NCBI GenBank assembly: GCA_031259515.1
Contig: JAIRLK010000386.1
Span: 1-8,750 of the forward strand
DNA: 8,750 nucleotides
Origin: Treponema sp.
Lineage (GTDB): Bacteria > Spirochaetota > Spirochaetia > Treponematales > Breznakiellaceae
Reading direction: 5' to 3'
Below, in pieces: positions 1 to 5,173 of this stretch; positions within the stretch are counted from its first letter, which is position 1, and every line of letters starts with the position of its first letter. The notes under the pieces were generated by a model. It was not told where the DNA came from. It worked only from the letters and a program-made list of their open reading frames with translations, and ran no database searches. Both the position numbers and the translations under genes were made by a program.

Positions 1-116
1 AAATCCTCAGGATTCACCAGGTCATTGAGAATATCCGCATTGCAACCTGCTATTATAAGCGCCGTAAGTACGGCCAACCCAACCATTACTTTTTGAAAGA
101 ATAACCGGTTCTTCAT
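1..116 (-). CDS. Lipoprotein, N-terminal part only (gene runs off the window)
   Basis: An open frame reads leftward from an ATG at 116 to the window edge: 38 full codons without a stop. The product starts MKNRLFFQKVMVGLAVLT, a basic start and a hydrophobic stretch, followed by the lipobox I-I-A-G-C with the lipidated cysteine at residue 25. The mature part begins C-N-A-D-I-L-N-D-L. This is a type II (Lsp) signal peptide, so the product should be exported and lipid-anchored. A strong ribosome binding site (AAGGGGGG, about 6 bases before ATG) fixes the start, and a plausible promoter lies at 195-223. Too little of the mature protein is visible to name a family. The signal peptide call is confident; the function is unknown. 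Confidence 0.8.
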   Translation of the reverse strand, partial: MKNRLFFQKVMVGLAVLTALIIAGCNADILNDLVNPED

Positions 117-194
117 AACATTCCCCCCTTGTGAGATACTACAAAATCGATTCTTTTCTTTCCACATTATCATTTCGAGTTACCTCTGTTTAAG

Positions 195-223
195 AATATA
201 TCGCATTTTTTGAGCAAAAACAA
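195..223 (-). promoter_or_regulatory. Putative sigma70 promoter for the truncated lipoprotein gene
   Basis: On the minus strand, TTGTTT (218-223, 3 of 6 matches to the -35 consensus) is followed after 17 bases by TATATT (195-200, 5 of 6 matches to the -10 consensus). Transcription would start near 188, giving a leader of about 70 nt before the ATG at 116. The surrounding DNA is AT-rich. The promoter lies directly downstream of the coaW terminator, where a new transcription unit is expected. Confidence 0.45.
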
Positions 224-228
224 GTAAA

Positions 229-258
229 CCAAAAAAAATTACCCTCCCGGACCGGGTA
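229..258 (-). terminator. Putative intrinsic terminator after coaW
   Basis: Just after the coaW stop the minus strand reads TACCC, nine bases, GGGTA, then ATTTTTTTTGG. A shorter alternative stem, CCCG-GTC-CGGG, lies inside. The stem is only 5 bp, but the run of eight T is typical of Rho-independent termination. It would end the leftward gene set before the lipoprotein promoter. Confidence 0.55.
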
Positions 259-261
259 TCC

Positions 262-1101
262 TCACCGCCGGCCGGACCAGGACAACCCGGCGCCTATGGC
301 GGTGGTATATTCAGCATCCGGGGGATACTCAAAATGGACCGAATAAAGATCGGTGATGACCTGAAGCACCTTCTTTCCAATAGGGTTATCGCTGCCGTTC
401 CCGGTAACGATGATCCGGTCGGTATGTTTGATTTTTGCCGCGAAAACCCCCAGCATACCTATCACCTGATACACCATATTCAGTATCCCCATGGCTATGT
501 CCTCGTTTCTGGCCGTATCCAACATCTTTCCGAAATTACTGGCGGTGGATTCGGGATTCAAAAAGCTCAGGTTCATGTCCATAATGTCCTCCATAAGCAG
601 GTCCACCTGGTTCAGGTTTCCCCGTTCCGCCAGCTCCATGATGTCGGTGAAGTCACTCAAGGAAAGGAGCTTCTTCGCCAGCCCCAGGATGGTCCCCCCC
701 CCGACGCCGGAACCTCCCAAGTGGGAGATGGCGCCCGGATGGGCGTCAATAACGGCGGTTCCCGTGCCTATGTTGGCGATGATGATGTCTTCTTTCCCCG
801 AAAGGAACATACCCCCTATGCCTATGGCCCGAATCTCGTCCACCTTTTCCGTGGGAATCCCGAACAGGTCCGTGTTCACCTTGGAGGCTCCCGCCCCGGT
901 AATCATGATACGCTGTATTTCGCCGATTTTTATGTTGTTTTCCACAAGCATCTTACCCAACGCGCCCGCAGCCGATGTAATCACATCCGCGGCCTTTGTC
1001 TTGACTTTCTTAATGTTCTGACCGGCTCCGCCTCCGTCCCGGTCAAACTCAATGGATACCGCCTTGGTGGTAGTACTGCCTATATCAATTCCAATTATCA
1101 T
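262..1101 (-). CDS. coaW: Type II pantothenate kinase
   Basis: A 279-residue cytoplasmic enzyme that should phosphorylate pantothenate with ATP, the first step of coenzyme A synthesis. It shows the ASKHA sugar-kinase/actin fold signatures: phosphate-1 loop DIGSTTTK (6-13), a putative catalytic Glu89 in VDEIRA, phosphate-2 GTGTA (112-116), the glycine-rich GGSGVGGGTILGL (129-141), and adenosine-site VTGNGSDN (232-239). The segment from GGSGVGGG through ESTASNFG resembles the equivalent region of the Staphylococcus CoaW as I recall it, which favours CoaW over the related BadF/HgdC activator ATPases. Those usually carry Fe-S cysteines, and no such cysteine pair is seen here. I chose the ATG at 1101 because AGAGGA precedes it and the conserved domain begins at once. 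An in-frame TTG at 1167 would add 22 residues encoded by a repeat sequence and is unlikely to be used. Confidence 0.86.
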   Translation of the reverse strand: MIIGIDIGSTTTKAVSIEFDRDGGGAGQNIKKVKTKAADVITSAAGALGKMLVENNIKIGEIQRIMITGAGASKVNTDLFGIPTEKVDEIRAIGIGGMFLSGKEDIIIANIGTGTAVIDAHPGAISHLGGSGVGGGTILGLAKKLLSLSDFTDIMELAERGNLNQVDLLMEDIMDMNLSFLNPESTASNFGKMLDTARNEDIAMGILNMVYQVIGMLGVFAAKIKHTDRIIVTGNGSDNPIGKKVLQVITDLYSVHFEYPPDAEYTTAIGAGLSWSGRR

Positions 1102-1147
1102 ACTGTTTCCTCTGAGTAAGAGCCTGTTGCACTTCGCACATAAACAT
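1085..1147 (-). CDS. Possible 20-codon upstream ORF overlapping the coaW start
   Basis: An ATG at 1147 opens a 20-codon frame that stops (TGA) at 1085-1087, 17 bases inside coaW in another frame. It has a better ribosome binding site than most genes here: AAAGGAG, with about 7 bases to the ATG. Its first half (M-F-M-C-E-V-Q-Q-A-L-T) is encoded by a short interspersed repeat. Because it overlaps the coaW start it could couple translation to coaW. It may equally be accidental: no homology can be judged at this length, and part of it is repeat. Confidence 0.22.
   Translation of the reverse strand: MFMCEVQQALTQRKQYDNWN
1121..1145 (-). repeat. Short interspersed repeat, copy 1 (GAA-loop hairpin)
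   Basis: Read on the minus strand this copy contains TGTGC-GAA-GTGCA (1128-1140) followed by ACAGGCTCTTAC. As RNA the arms pair U-A, G-C, U-G, G-U, C-G. Copies 2 and 3 keep the same geometry with different bases. It sits in the 106-bp gap between the COG2426 gene and coaW. Confidence 0.6.
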
Positions 1148-1207
1148 AAAATCACTCCTTTCTTCAATCACGCAAAGTCCCACTGGCTCCAGGAGACATA
1201 GCGGCTC

Positions 1208-1696
1208 CTACAATTCCTTGACAAAAATGCCCGCAGCCTTGACTCCAAGAACAACAAGCGCGGTAACAATGGCCCCCGCCACAGTTACTCCCAGGATCAC
1301 CGCAGGCAGGGTCCGCCGTTTGCTCAAACCCAGTACCCAGGCGCCCAGGGTACCGGTCCAGGCCCCGGTCATGGGAAGGGGCAGGGCCACAAACGCGGCG
1401 ACTCCGAGCCAGCCCCATTTTTCCACCCCTCCGCGCAGCTTTGTCCGGGCCCTTTCAACAAAGCGGTCAAAGAACCGCCGGTACCAGAGCATCTTCAGGA
1501 AGAGCTTATGCAGCGTGGAGAGGAAGATCCAACAGACCGGCGCTACCAGCGCGTTAAGGCCCGCCGCAAAAGGATACGCCCAGTACCAGGGTATGCCGTT
1601 AGCCATCGCAAAGGGAATGGCCCCCCGCAGCTCCGAGATCGGCAGAAAAGACAACAGGGCGGTAAAGAACCAGACGGTGAATGGTGTTACGGACAT
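1208..1696 (-). CDS. COG2426 / Sm_multidrug_ex family membrane protein
   Basis: A 162-residue integral membrane protein of the family annotated as 'putative small multidrug export protein' (PF06695, COG2426); transport activity is poorly established for this family. Visible hallmarks are the N-terminal LPISELRGAIPFA (18-30) and PLPMTGAWTGTLGAW (106-120), both Pro/Gly-rich segments reminiscent of the re-entrant loops of DedA/VTT-like proteins. Hydrophobic segments lie at about 8-30, 38-62, 96-124 and 130-158, with a basic amphipathic stretch (63-93) between. The ATG at 1696 overlaps the end of the acetyltransferase gene by 10 bases (ATGTCCGTAA), which suggests translational coupling. GGGAG lies about 11 bases upstream. 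An in-frame TTG at 1714 is the alternative start. The family call is good, the substrate unknown. Confidence 0.82.
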   Translation of the reverse strand: MSVTPFTVWFFTALLSFLPISELRGAIPFAMANGIPWYWAYPFAAGLNALVAPVCWIFLSTLHKLFLKMLWYRRFFDRFVERARTKLRGGVEKWGWLGVAAFVALPLPMTGAWTGTLGAWVLGLSKRRTLPAVILGVTVAGAIVTALVVLGVKAAGIFVKEL

Positions 1697-2178
1697 ACGC
1701 GCGTTAACTCCCAATAGCCGACGTCCAGACGCCGGCCGAATTTGTATCCCACTTGGGCAAAACAGCCCGCCTGTTTGAAACCGAATCTTTCATGCAGGGC
1801 CGTACTTGCCTCGTTGGGGATGGTGATCACCGACATCAGGGCGTGGACATCCAGCTTCCAAACCTCCTCAAGCAGGCGGGCAAGCAGGGCCTTGCCCAGG
1901 CCCCTTCCCGTCTGCCCGCGTCCCAGGTAGATGGAATCCTCCACCGTAAAGCGGTAGGCCGCGCGTTCATGCCAAGGGTGGACGTAGGCATAGCCAAGGA
2001 GTTCTTCCCTTTCTTCATAGACGAGCCAAGGGTACTTCGCCGTTACCGTGTTAATCCGGTTTTCCATTACCGGAACCGGAACCGCCTCTTCCTCGAAGGT
2101 AACGGCGGTGTTTTCGATGTAATAGTTGTAAATACCGCAGATAGCCACAGCATCTTCCGGGATAACCGGACGGATCAT
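1687..2178 (-). CDS. GNAT N-acetyltransferase, phosphinothricin acetyltransferase (Pat/Bar)-like
   Basis: A 163-residue cytoplasmic acetyl-CoA-dependent N-acyltransferase. It starts with the family-typical IRPVIPEDA and IxxIYNYYIENTAVTFEE (12-30). The acetyl-CoA pyrophosphate loop is GRGQTGRGLG (86-95, the Q/RxxGxG motif A). The C-terminal part carries PNEASTALHERFGF (121-134), the conserved motif of the COG1247 Pat group. Members acetylate phosphinothricin, methionine sulfoximine or other small amines; the natural substrate here cannot be told. The start at 2178 is fixed by a near-perfect ribosome binding site, AGAGGAGGT, a few bases before ATG; an in-frame start at 2232 would place that site inside the gene. 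The 3' end overlaps the COG2426 gene by 10 bases, so the two are probably translated together. Confidence 0.87.
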   Translation of the reverse strand: MIRPVIPEDAVAICGIYNYYIENTAVTFEEEAVPVPVMENRINTVTAKYPWLVYEEREELLGYAYVHPWHERAAYRFTVEDSIYLGRGQTGRGLGKALLARLLEEVWKLDVHALMSVITIPNEASTALHERFGFKQAGCFAQVGYKFGRRLDVGYWELTRVCP

Positions 2179-2230
2179 TTTGACCTCCTCTAAAACACGT
2201 AATTTCGCAAGCGCCATGAGTCTATGAGAC

Positions 2231-2275
2231 AAAAAAATTTACCGGCGACCCAGTTTTTTTTCAAGCAGCGCCGGT
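2231..2275 (-). terminator. Putative terminator overlapping the end of the diguanylate cyclase gene
   Basis: The minus strand has ACCGGCG (2269-2275), a 21-base loop, CGCCGGT (2241-2247), and then AAATTTTTTTG. The downstream arm includes the first base of the TAA stop, so the hairpin lies mostly within the last codons. The large loop weakens the call, but the perfect 7-bp GC-rich stem with a T7 run fits an intrinsic terminator. It would separate thyX and the cyclase gene from the acetyltransferase group, at least partly. Confidence 0.45.
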
Positions 2276-3429
2276 TCTACCGGACGCAGGGCGCCGTTCT
2301 CCGAATCCCTAAGCATGATACAGTTTCTGCCCCGTCTTTTCGCCTCATACAGCGCGGCGTCCGCGTTGTTGTAGAAGTCCGCGACGGAATCGGAGGAACC
2401 TCCCCTCAGAATATATAGTCCCAGACTGGCGGTTACATACGAGGCAATGAGGGATTTTTCGTGAGGTATCCGCAGGTCGATGATCTTCTGCCGCAGTTTT
2501 ATCGCCACCCGTTCCGCCTCGGAGACGCGGTTTTCAGTCCAAAGCACGATGAATTCTTCCCCCCCTACACGGGCGGCAAAAACACGCTCCTCTTCGATCA
2601 GGGCTTGGAGTTCTTTCCCTATGGCCTTGAGTACCATATCCCCTTTAAGATGACCGTAGTAATCATTGTAAAGTTTGAAAAAGTCCACGTCCATCATGAT
2701 GGCGCATACGGTCTGGTGCACATGCTGGCACACGGAAATGTAGAAATTCACCGCATGGAGATAATCCCGGCGGTTGGAAAGGCCGGTCAACTCGTCTTTA
2801 ATGCTCTCTTCCCGGAAACGGTTCCGCTCAAACTCAAGCCGCCGTGTAGCTATCATTCCCTTGACGAGCGTGTAGTACATGTACCGGGTAATAATCATGC
2901 CCGCCAGCCCCGCAATGATGATGCCGGCGACGTTAAATATCCATATATCGAACGGTTCAAATAAAATAGAAAAAAGTGAAAAAACTATTACCGTTACCAA
3001 ATTGAGGATCAGGCTACACATAAAATCTATCACAAAGAGAATTTGGGCGCCGACAAATAACACTAAAACAATCGTGGCATATTCATCAGGCTGTTTAATA
3101 ATCCCAAGAAATATCCCAAACGCCATAAGGGAAACATAAAAAATCAGAAAACCGGCGTTGGCAGCCGAAGGTTCGCATTTTTCATGTTTAAAGAGATACG
3201 AAGCATAAAGACCAACAAGAAATTCCACTGCGGCCGTGATAAGGTACGCGGCGCCGGTATCCGTCCGCCTTTCCAGCAGCGCCGGAAAGAAGCTAAAGAG
3301 TCCGATTAGCGCCGCCGCCACAAGGCTCATGATAAACAAGCTGCGGACATTATGTTTAATAATATCCTCCCGGCAGCTTTCCAGGGCTTCTTTTGTAAAG
3401 GGACTAAAAAACGCGAAAAAGGGCGGCAT
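2239..3429 (-). CDS. Membrane-bound diguanylate cyclase (GGDEF domain)
   Basis: A 396-residue inner-membrane protein predicted to make cyclic di-GMP from two GTP. About six hydrophobic segments (roughly 29-50, 58-79, 92-112, 117-135, 138-157, 162-185) form the sensor part, which matches no named sensor domain that I recognise. A charged linker (191-210) leads to the GGDEF domain: DELTGLSNRR (212-221), metal-binding MDVDFFK (246-252) with N255, the active-site loop GGEEF (289-293), and ADAALYEAKRRGRN (356-369). The active-site residues are intact, so activity is expected. The usual inhibitory RxxD site, which ends six residues before GGEEF, reads E-E-R-V here, so product feedback by that route is probably absent. 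The ATG at 3429 lies 27 bp after thyX. GGGGG sits about 11 bases upstream, so translation initiation may be weak. A putative terminator overlaps the 3' end. Confidence 0.92.
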   Translation of the reverse strand: MPPFFAFFSPFTKEALESCREDIIKHNVRSLFIMSLVAAALIGLFSFFPALLERRTDTGAAYLITAAVEFLVGLYASYLFKHEKCEPSAANAGFLIFYVSLMAFGIFLGIIKQPDEYATIVLVLFVGAQILFVIDFMCSLILNLVTVIVFSLFSILFEPFDIWIFNVAGIIIAGLAGMIITRYMYYTLVKGMIATRRLEFERNRFREESIKDELTGLSNRRDYLHAVNFYISVCQHVHQTVCAIMMDVDFFKLYNDYYGHLKGDMVLKAIGKELQALIEEERVFAARVGGEEFIVLWTENRVSEAERVAIKLRQKIIDLRIPHEKSLIASYVTASLGLYILRGGSSDSVADFYNNADAALYEAKRRGRNCIMLRDSENGALRPVEPALLEKKLGRR

Positions 3430-3456
3430 TCAGAAGCTAGCCCCCAATTTTAGTAT

Positions 3457-4332
3457 TCATTTTATTTGCTGCCCGCCGCCTGTTTTCCGCGGCGGTTTCC
3501 TCTGTAATTTCTCTTCAAACCGTTCCAGGACTTTCCCTTCCAGGAGAGTTTCTCCGGCGGCCTCCCCCGCCATCCCCAAACGCCGGCTGAGTTCGGCAAA
3601 TTCGTCCCGGGAAAAGCGGACCCCCCCCAGGCGGTGGTTCTCAAAAGAAGCGCAGCACCGGGGCGCCACCTTGCGGGTTATCTCAAGAAGCAGTTCCGCG
3701 TACCGGCGTATCTCCAACTGGGCGTGGGCATCCAGACGGAGTTCCAGAAAGCGAAACAGGTTGTGGAGGTCTATCTGACAATACCACTCAGTATACAGGG
3801 ACAGCGGCAGATTGATCCGGGCCAACTCACGGGCCGTCCCCGTATCTATAAGGGTGCGGTAATCGCCATACGCCCGCCGCTGTCCTTCCTCCAGTCCGGT
3901 CCGGACCTGTCCGGCGAAGGCGGCGTCCGGGGATTCCCCGCGGCCCTGTTTGTTGCCGGTACTTTGAAAAGCTATGTCCTTGCCGTCGGGGACGTAAAAA
4001 TCATCCTTCATCACCGAATAGCGCCCGGATATTTCGTTGAGCCGGGCGGTACGGTGGCGGACCCATTGGCGGGCCACAAAGATGGGGAGCTTTACATGAA
4101 AAGTGAGCACAACTTGTTCAAAGGGCGACGTATGCCCATTCCGCAAGAGGTAATCAATAAGCCCCGCGTCCTCCCTATAGGTCCTGGTTCCGGCGCCGTA
4201 GGAAACCCGGGCCGCCTGAACCACCCGTTCATCCCCCCCCAAATAATCTACAAGCCGGACAAATCCTTTATCCAGCGCCGGGAATTCCCGGTCAAGTATC
4301 GCTTCAGCTTCTTCGACAACGCAATGGGCCAT
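3457..4332 (-). CDS. thyX: Flavin-dependent thymidylate synthase ThyX
   Basis: A 291-residue cytoplasmic enzyme that makes dTMP from dUMP using methylene-tetrahydrofolate, FAD and NAD(P)H. The signature RHRx7S is complete: R92-H93-R94 to S102 in RHRTARLNEIS, followed by GRYS. Also visible are GHTSPFEQ (66-73), FHVKLPIFVARQWVRHR (78-94), the long helix ARINLPLSLYTEWY (171-184) and LRLDAHAQLEIRRYA (198-212), all typical of the family. An Arg (R97) stands where many members have Ser in RHRxxSxNE; other variants occur in the family. The core ends near 230, so about 60 C-terminal residues, ending in a basic Gly/Gln tail, go beyond short homologues such as that of Thermotoga (about 220 residues). 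AAGGA, 6 bases before the ATG at 4332, supports the start. The upstream leader is full of small hairpins. Confidence 0.96.
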   Translation of the reverse strand: MAHCVVEEAEAILDREFPALDKGFVRLVDYLGGDERVVQAARVSYGAGTRTYREDAGLIDYLLRNGHTSPFEQVVLTFHVKLPIFVARQWVRHRTARLNEISGRYSVMKDDFYVPDGKDIAFQSTGNKQGRGESPDAAFAGQVRTGLEEGQRRAYGDYRTLIDTGTARELARINLPLSLYTEWYCQIDLHNLFRFLELRLDAHAQLEIRRYAELLLEITRKVAPRCCASFENHRLGGVRFSRDEFAELSRRLGMAGEAAGETLLEGKVLERFEEKLQRKPPRKTGGGQQIK

Positions 4333-4350
4333 AAATTATCCTTACCGAGC

Positions 4351-4373
4351 AGGTTGTTACGCTTCGCATAATT
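4351..4373 (-). repeat. Short interspersed repeat, copy 2 (GAA-loop hairpin) in the thyX leader
   Basis: The minus strand contains TATGC-GAA-GCGTA (4358-4370) followed by ACAACCTGCTC. As RNA the arms pair U-A, A-U, U-G, G-C, C-G. It is the most divergent of the three copies and lies about 25 to 40 bases before the thyX start, just upstream of its ribosome binding site. Confidence 0.5.
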
Positions 4374-4381
4374 CATATAAA

Positions 4382-4459
4382 GAAATGCGTGATTTCATGT
4401 GGATCGAGGATCCGGCGGCTTTTAGCCGCAGATGTTCGTATATAATACCCCGAGCGGGG
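4382..4459 (-). promoter_or_regulatory. Row of small hairpins in the thyX leader
   Basis: Four perfect inverted repeats follow one another: GAAAT-5-ATTTC (4382-4396), GGATC-GAG-GATCC (4401-4413), GCGGCT-TTT-AGCCGC (4415-4429) and CCCCG-AG-CGGGG (4448-4459). With repeat copy 2 they make five stem-loops in about 100 bases before thyX. This could be a structured 5' leader, but it matches no riboswitch class that I know. None has a T-run on its 3' side on the minus strand, so a simple attenuator is not evident. Confidence 0.35.
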
Positions 4460-4565
4460 AAAAAAGGGAAGTGAAGGGGATACCAGGGTAAAAGCGTAAT
4501 GATAGAATAGATTAGAAGTACGCTGCAAAATCCAGAAGACCAGAACGGCACGTTTATGCCCCGCT

Positions 4566-4592
4566 AAGAACCTGTTGCGCTTCGCGCATAAA
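4566..4592 (-). repeat. Short interspersed repeat, copy 3 (GAA-loop hairpin)
   Basis: The minus strand reads TTTA, then TGCGC-GAA-GCGCA (4576-4588), then ACAGGTTCTTAG. The segment from TTTATG to CTTA differs from copy 1 at only three positions. The 5-bp arms are fully Watson-Crick here. It forms the right-hand arm and one strand of the closing stem of the three-way-junction element. Confidence 0.6.
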
Positions 4593-4595
4593 ATA

Positions 4596-4627
4596 GTATA
4601 AATATGCAATTTATTGCATATTTATAC
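4596..4627. repeat. Perfect 14-bp inverted repeat with 4-base loop
   Basis: GTATAAATATGCAA (4596-4609) and its exact reverse complement (4614-4627) flank the loop TTTA. It is AT-rich and is not followed by a proper T-run on either strand, so it is not a typical terminator. It lies inside the three-way-junction element. Confidence 0.85.
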
Positions 4628-4648
4628 CTTGCAGGCTCTAAGGGAAAG

Positions 4649-4673
4649 CCGCGAAAACCTCGTGTTTTTGCGG
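4649..4673 (-). terminator. Stable hairpin just after the hemerythrin stop
   Basis: CCGC and AAAAC on one side pair with GTTTT and GCGG on the other, with one G-T or A-C position between and a 5-base loop. It starts 11 bases after the hemerythrin stop. Downstream on the minus strand is CTTTCCCTTAG, not a clean T-run, so it may protect the mRNA 3' end or terminate only weakly. Confidence 0.45.
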
Positions 4674-4684
4674 ACTCCCCCGCT

Positions 4685-5089
4685 TCAACTATGGCTTCTA
4701 ATGTAGGCGGCGACTTTGGCATCCTGACCCTTTATATGCGTTACCAGCCAGCCGCCAATCGTGGCCTGAACATCCTGCATGAGAGAGTCCGAAGCGCCTT
4801 TCAAGATCAACTCCACCGAAAAATTCCGGACCACTTTCTTAAAATCGTCATGATATTTCTTGTGGTTTTCAAAATCCGGGTATTTGTAATGTTGTTGCAA
4901 CTGTTCCTCATCAAAAAAATGTTTGATGGTATAATCAGTCAAGAAATCCAGGCTTTTCTTCAGTTCATCTTTACCCTTGCCCTCTTGATAAGTATGAACA
5001 AGGCGGTTAAGGGCCACAAAAAGCTGTTGATGTTGAGCGTCGATCTGGCTGTTCCCGGTTTCCAAACTTTTATCCCACACATATTCCAT
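4685..5089 (-). CDS. Bacteriohemerythrin (single-domain, O2-binding di-iron protein)
   Basis: A 134-residue soluble four-helix-bundle protein that binds O2 at a di-iron centre; in bacteria it is used for oxygen storage, delivery, sensing or scavenging. All seven ligands are visible: H20 (IDAQH), H57 and E61 (HFFDE), H76 and H80 (HKKYH), H118 and D123 (HIKGQD). The N-terminal YVWDKSLETGN and the YPDFENH segment are family-typical. There is no fused chemotaxis or cyclase domain, and the length is that of stand-alone bacteriohemerythrins. I start at the ATG at 5089 because AGGAGG lies 6 bases before it. An ATG at 5104 would add five residues encoded by that very site. A palindrome (5114-5129) lies upstream and a hairpin follows the stop, so it is probably its own transcription unit. 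In an anaerobe it may help handle oxygen. Confidence 0.93.
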   Translation of the reverse strand: MEYVWDKSLETGNSQIDAQHQQLFVALNRLVHTYQEGKGKDELKKSLDFLTDYTIKHFFDEEQLQQHYKYPDFENHKKYHDDFKKVVRNFSVELILKGASDSLMQDVQATIGGWLVTHIKGQDAKVAAYIRSHS

Positions 5090-5113
5090 TGCCTGCCTCC
5101 TCATCTCTCGTTT

Positions 5114-5129
5114 TGCTATAACTATAGCA
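5114..5129. promoter_or_regulatory. Palindrome TGCTATA-AC-TATAGCA upstream of the hemerythrin gene
   Basis: Perfect 7-bp arms with a 2-base centre, 25 bases before the hemerythrin ATG. It contains TATAGT on the minus strand (5121-5126), a possible -10 box, but the matching -35 position (TATTCA at 17 bases) is poor. A repressor or activator site overlapping a promoter would look like this; no known binding motif is matched. Confidence 0.35.
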
Positions 5130-5173
5130 TACCTCCATCCGGTTGAATAGCCTGCCTGTCTATGGACCAGGAG

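Larger units (their letters stand above)
4564..4642 (-). other. 79-bp element able to fold into a three-way junction (contains repeat copy 3)
   Basis: Read as minus-strand RNA, the ends CUUAGAGCCUG (4632-4642) and CAGGUUCUUAG (4564-4574) form an 11-position stem with nine Watson-Crick pairs, one G-U and one mismatch. This stem encloses two hairpins: a perfect 14-bp stem (4596-4627) and a perfect 5-bp stem with a GAA loop (4576-4588). The linkers are 4, 7 and 1 bases. The G-U pair becomes a mismatch on the opposite strand, which favours a minus-strand transcript. It may be a small structured RNA, a palindromic mobile repeat or both; no known family is recognised. Confidence 0.5.
4333..4684. 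other. 352-bp non-coding region between thyX and the hemerythrin gene
   Basis: No convincing gene is seen; frames here start at non-ATG codons, lack ribosome binding sites and run through repeats. The region is instead rich in secondary structure, listed from right to left: a hairpin after the hemerythrin stop (4649-4673), a three-way-junction element (4564-4642), about 100 bp without clear structure (4460-4563), four small hairpins (4382-4459), and repeat copy 2 close to the thyX ribosome binding site. No strong promoter was found; TTGCAG, 18 bases, TATCAT near 4500-4530 on the minus strand is only a weak candidate for thyX. Confidence 0.7.

Noticed and set aside
334..1119. Long plus-strand open frame (261 codons) opposite coaW
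   Set aside because: It is antisense to a gene with clear kinase motifs, its translation shows no domain, and no ribosome binding site supports it.
1099..1167. Extended 301-residue coaW product starting at TTG 1167
   Set aside because: The extra 22 residues come from the repeat; a proper ribosome binding site precedes the ATG at 1101, where the conserved domain starts.
3634..4371. Long plus-strand open frame opposite thyX
   Set aside because: Shadow of thyX; the minus-strand frame holds the complete ThyX signature, while the plus-strand translation looks like random sequence.
4448..4470. Terminator formed by CCCCG-AG-CGGGG next to an A-run
   Set aside because: On the minus strand the T-run comes before the hairpin, and on the plus strand an A-run follows; neither fits an intrinsic terminator.
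1121..4592. CRISPR array formed by the three similar repeats
   Set aside because: The copies are about 3.2 kb and 0.2 kb apart, diverged, and without regular spacers or cas genes.
4357..4609. Minus-strand open frames of 64 and 78 codons between thyX and the hemerythrin gene
   Set aside because: The longer one starts at TTG inside the 14-bp palindrome, there is no ribosome binding site, and the sequence runs through the repeat and hairpins.
4564..4642. A tRNA gene, suggested by the cloverleaf-like fold
   Set aside because: Only two inner arms, no anticodon loop of 7, no TPsiC-like motif and a loop of 3 to 4 bases in both arms; it is not a tRNA.
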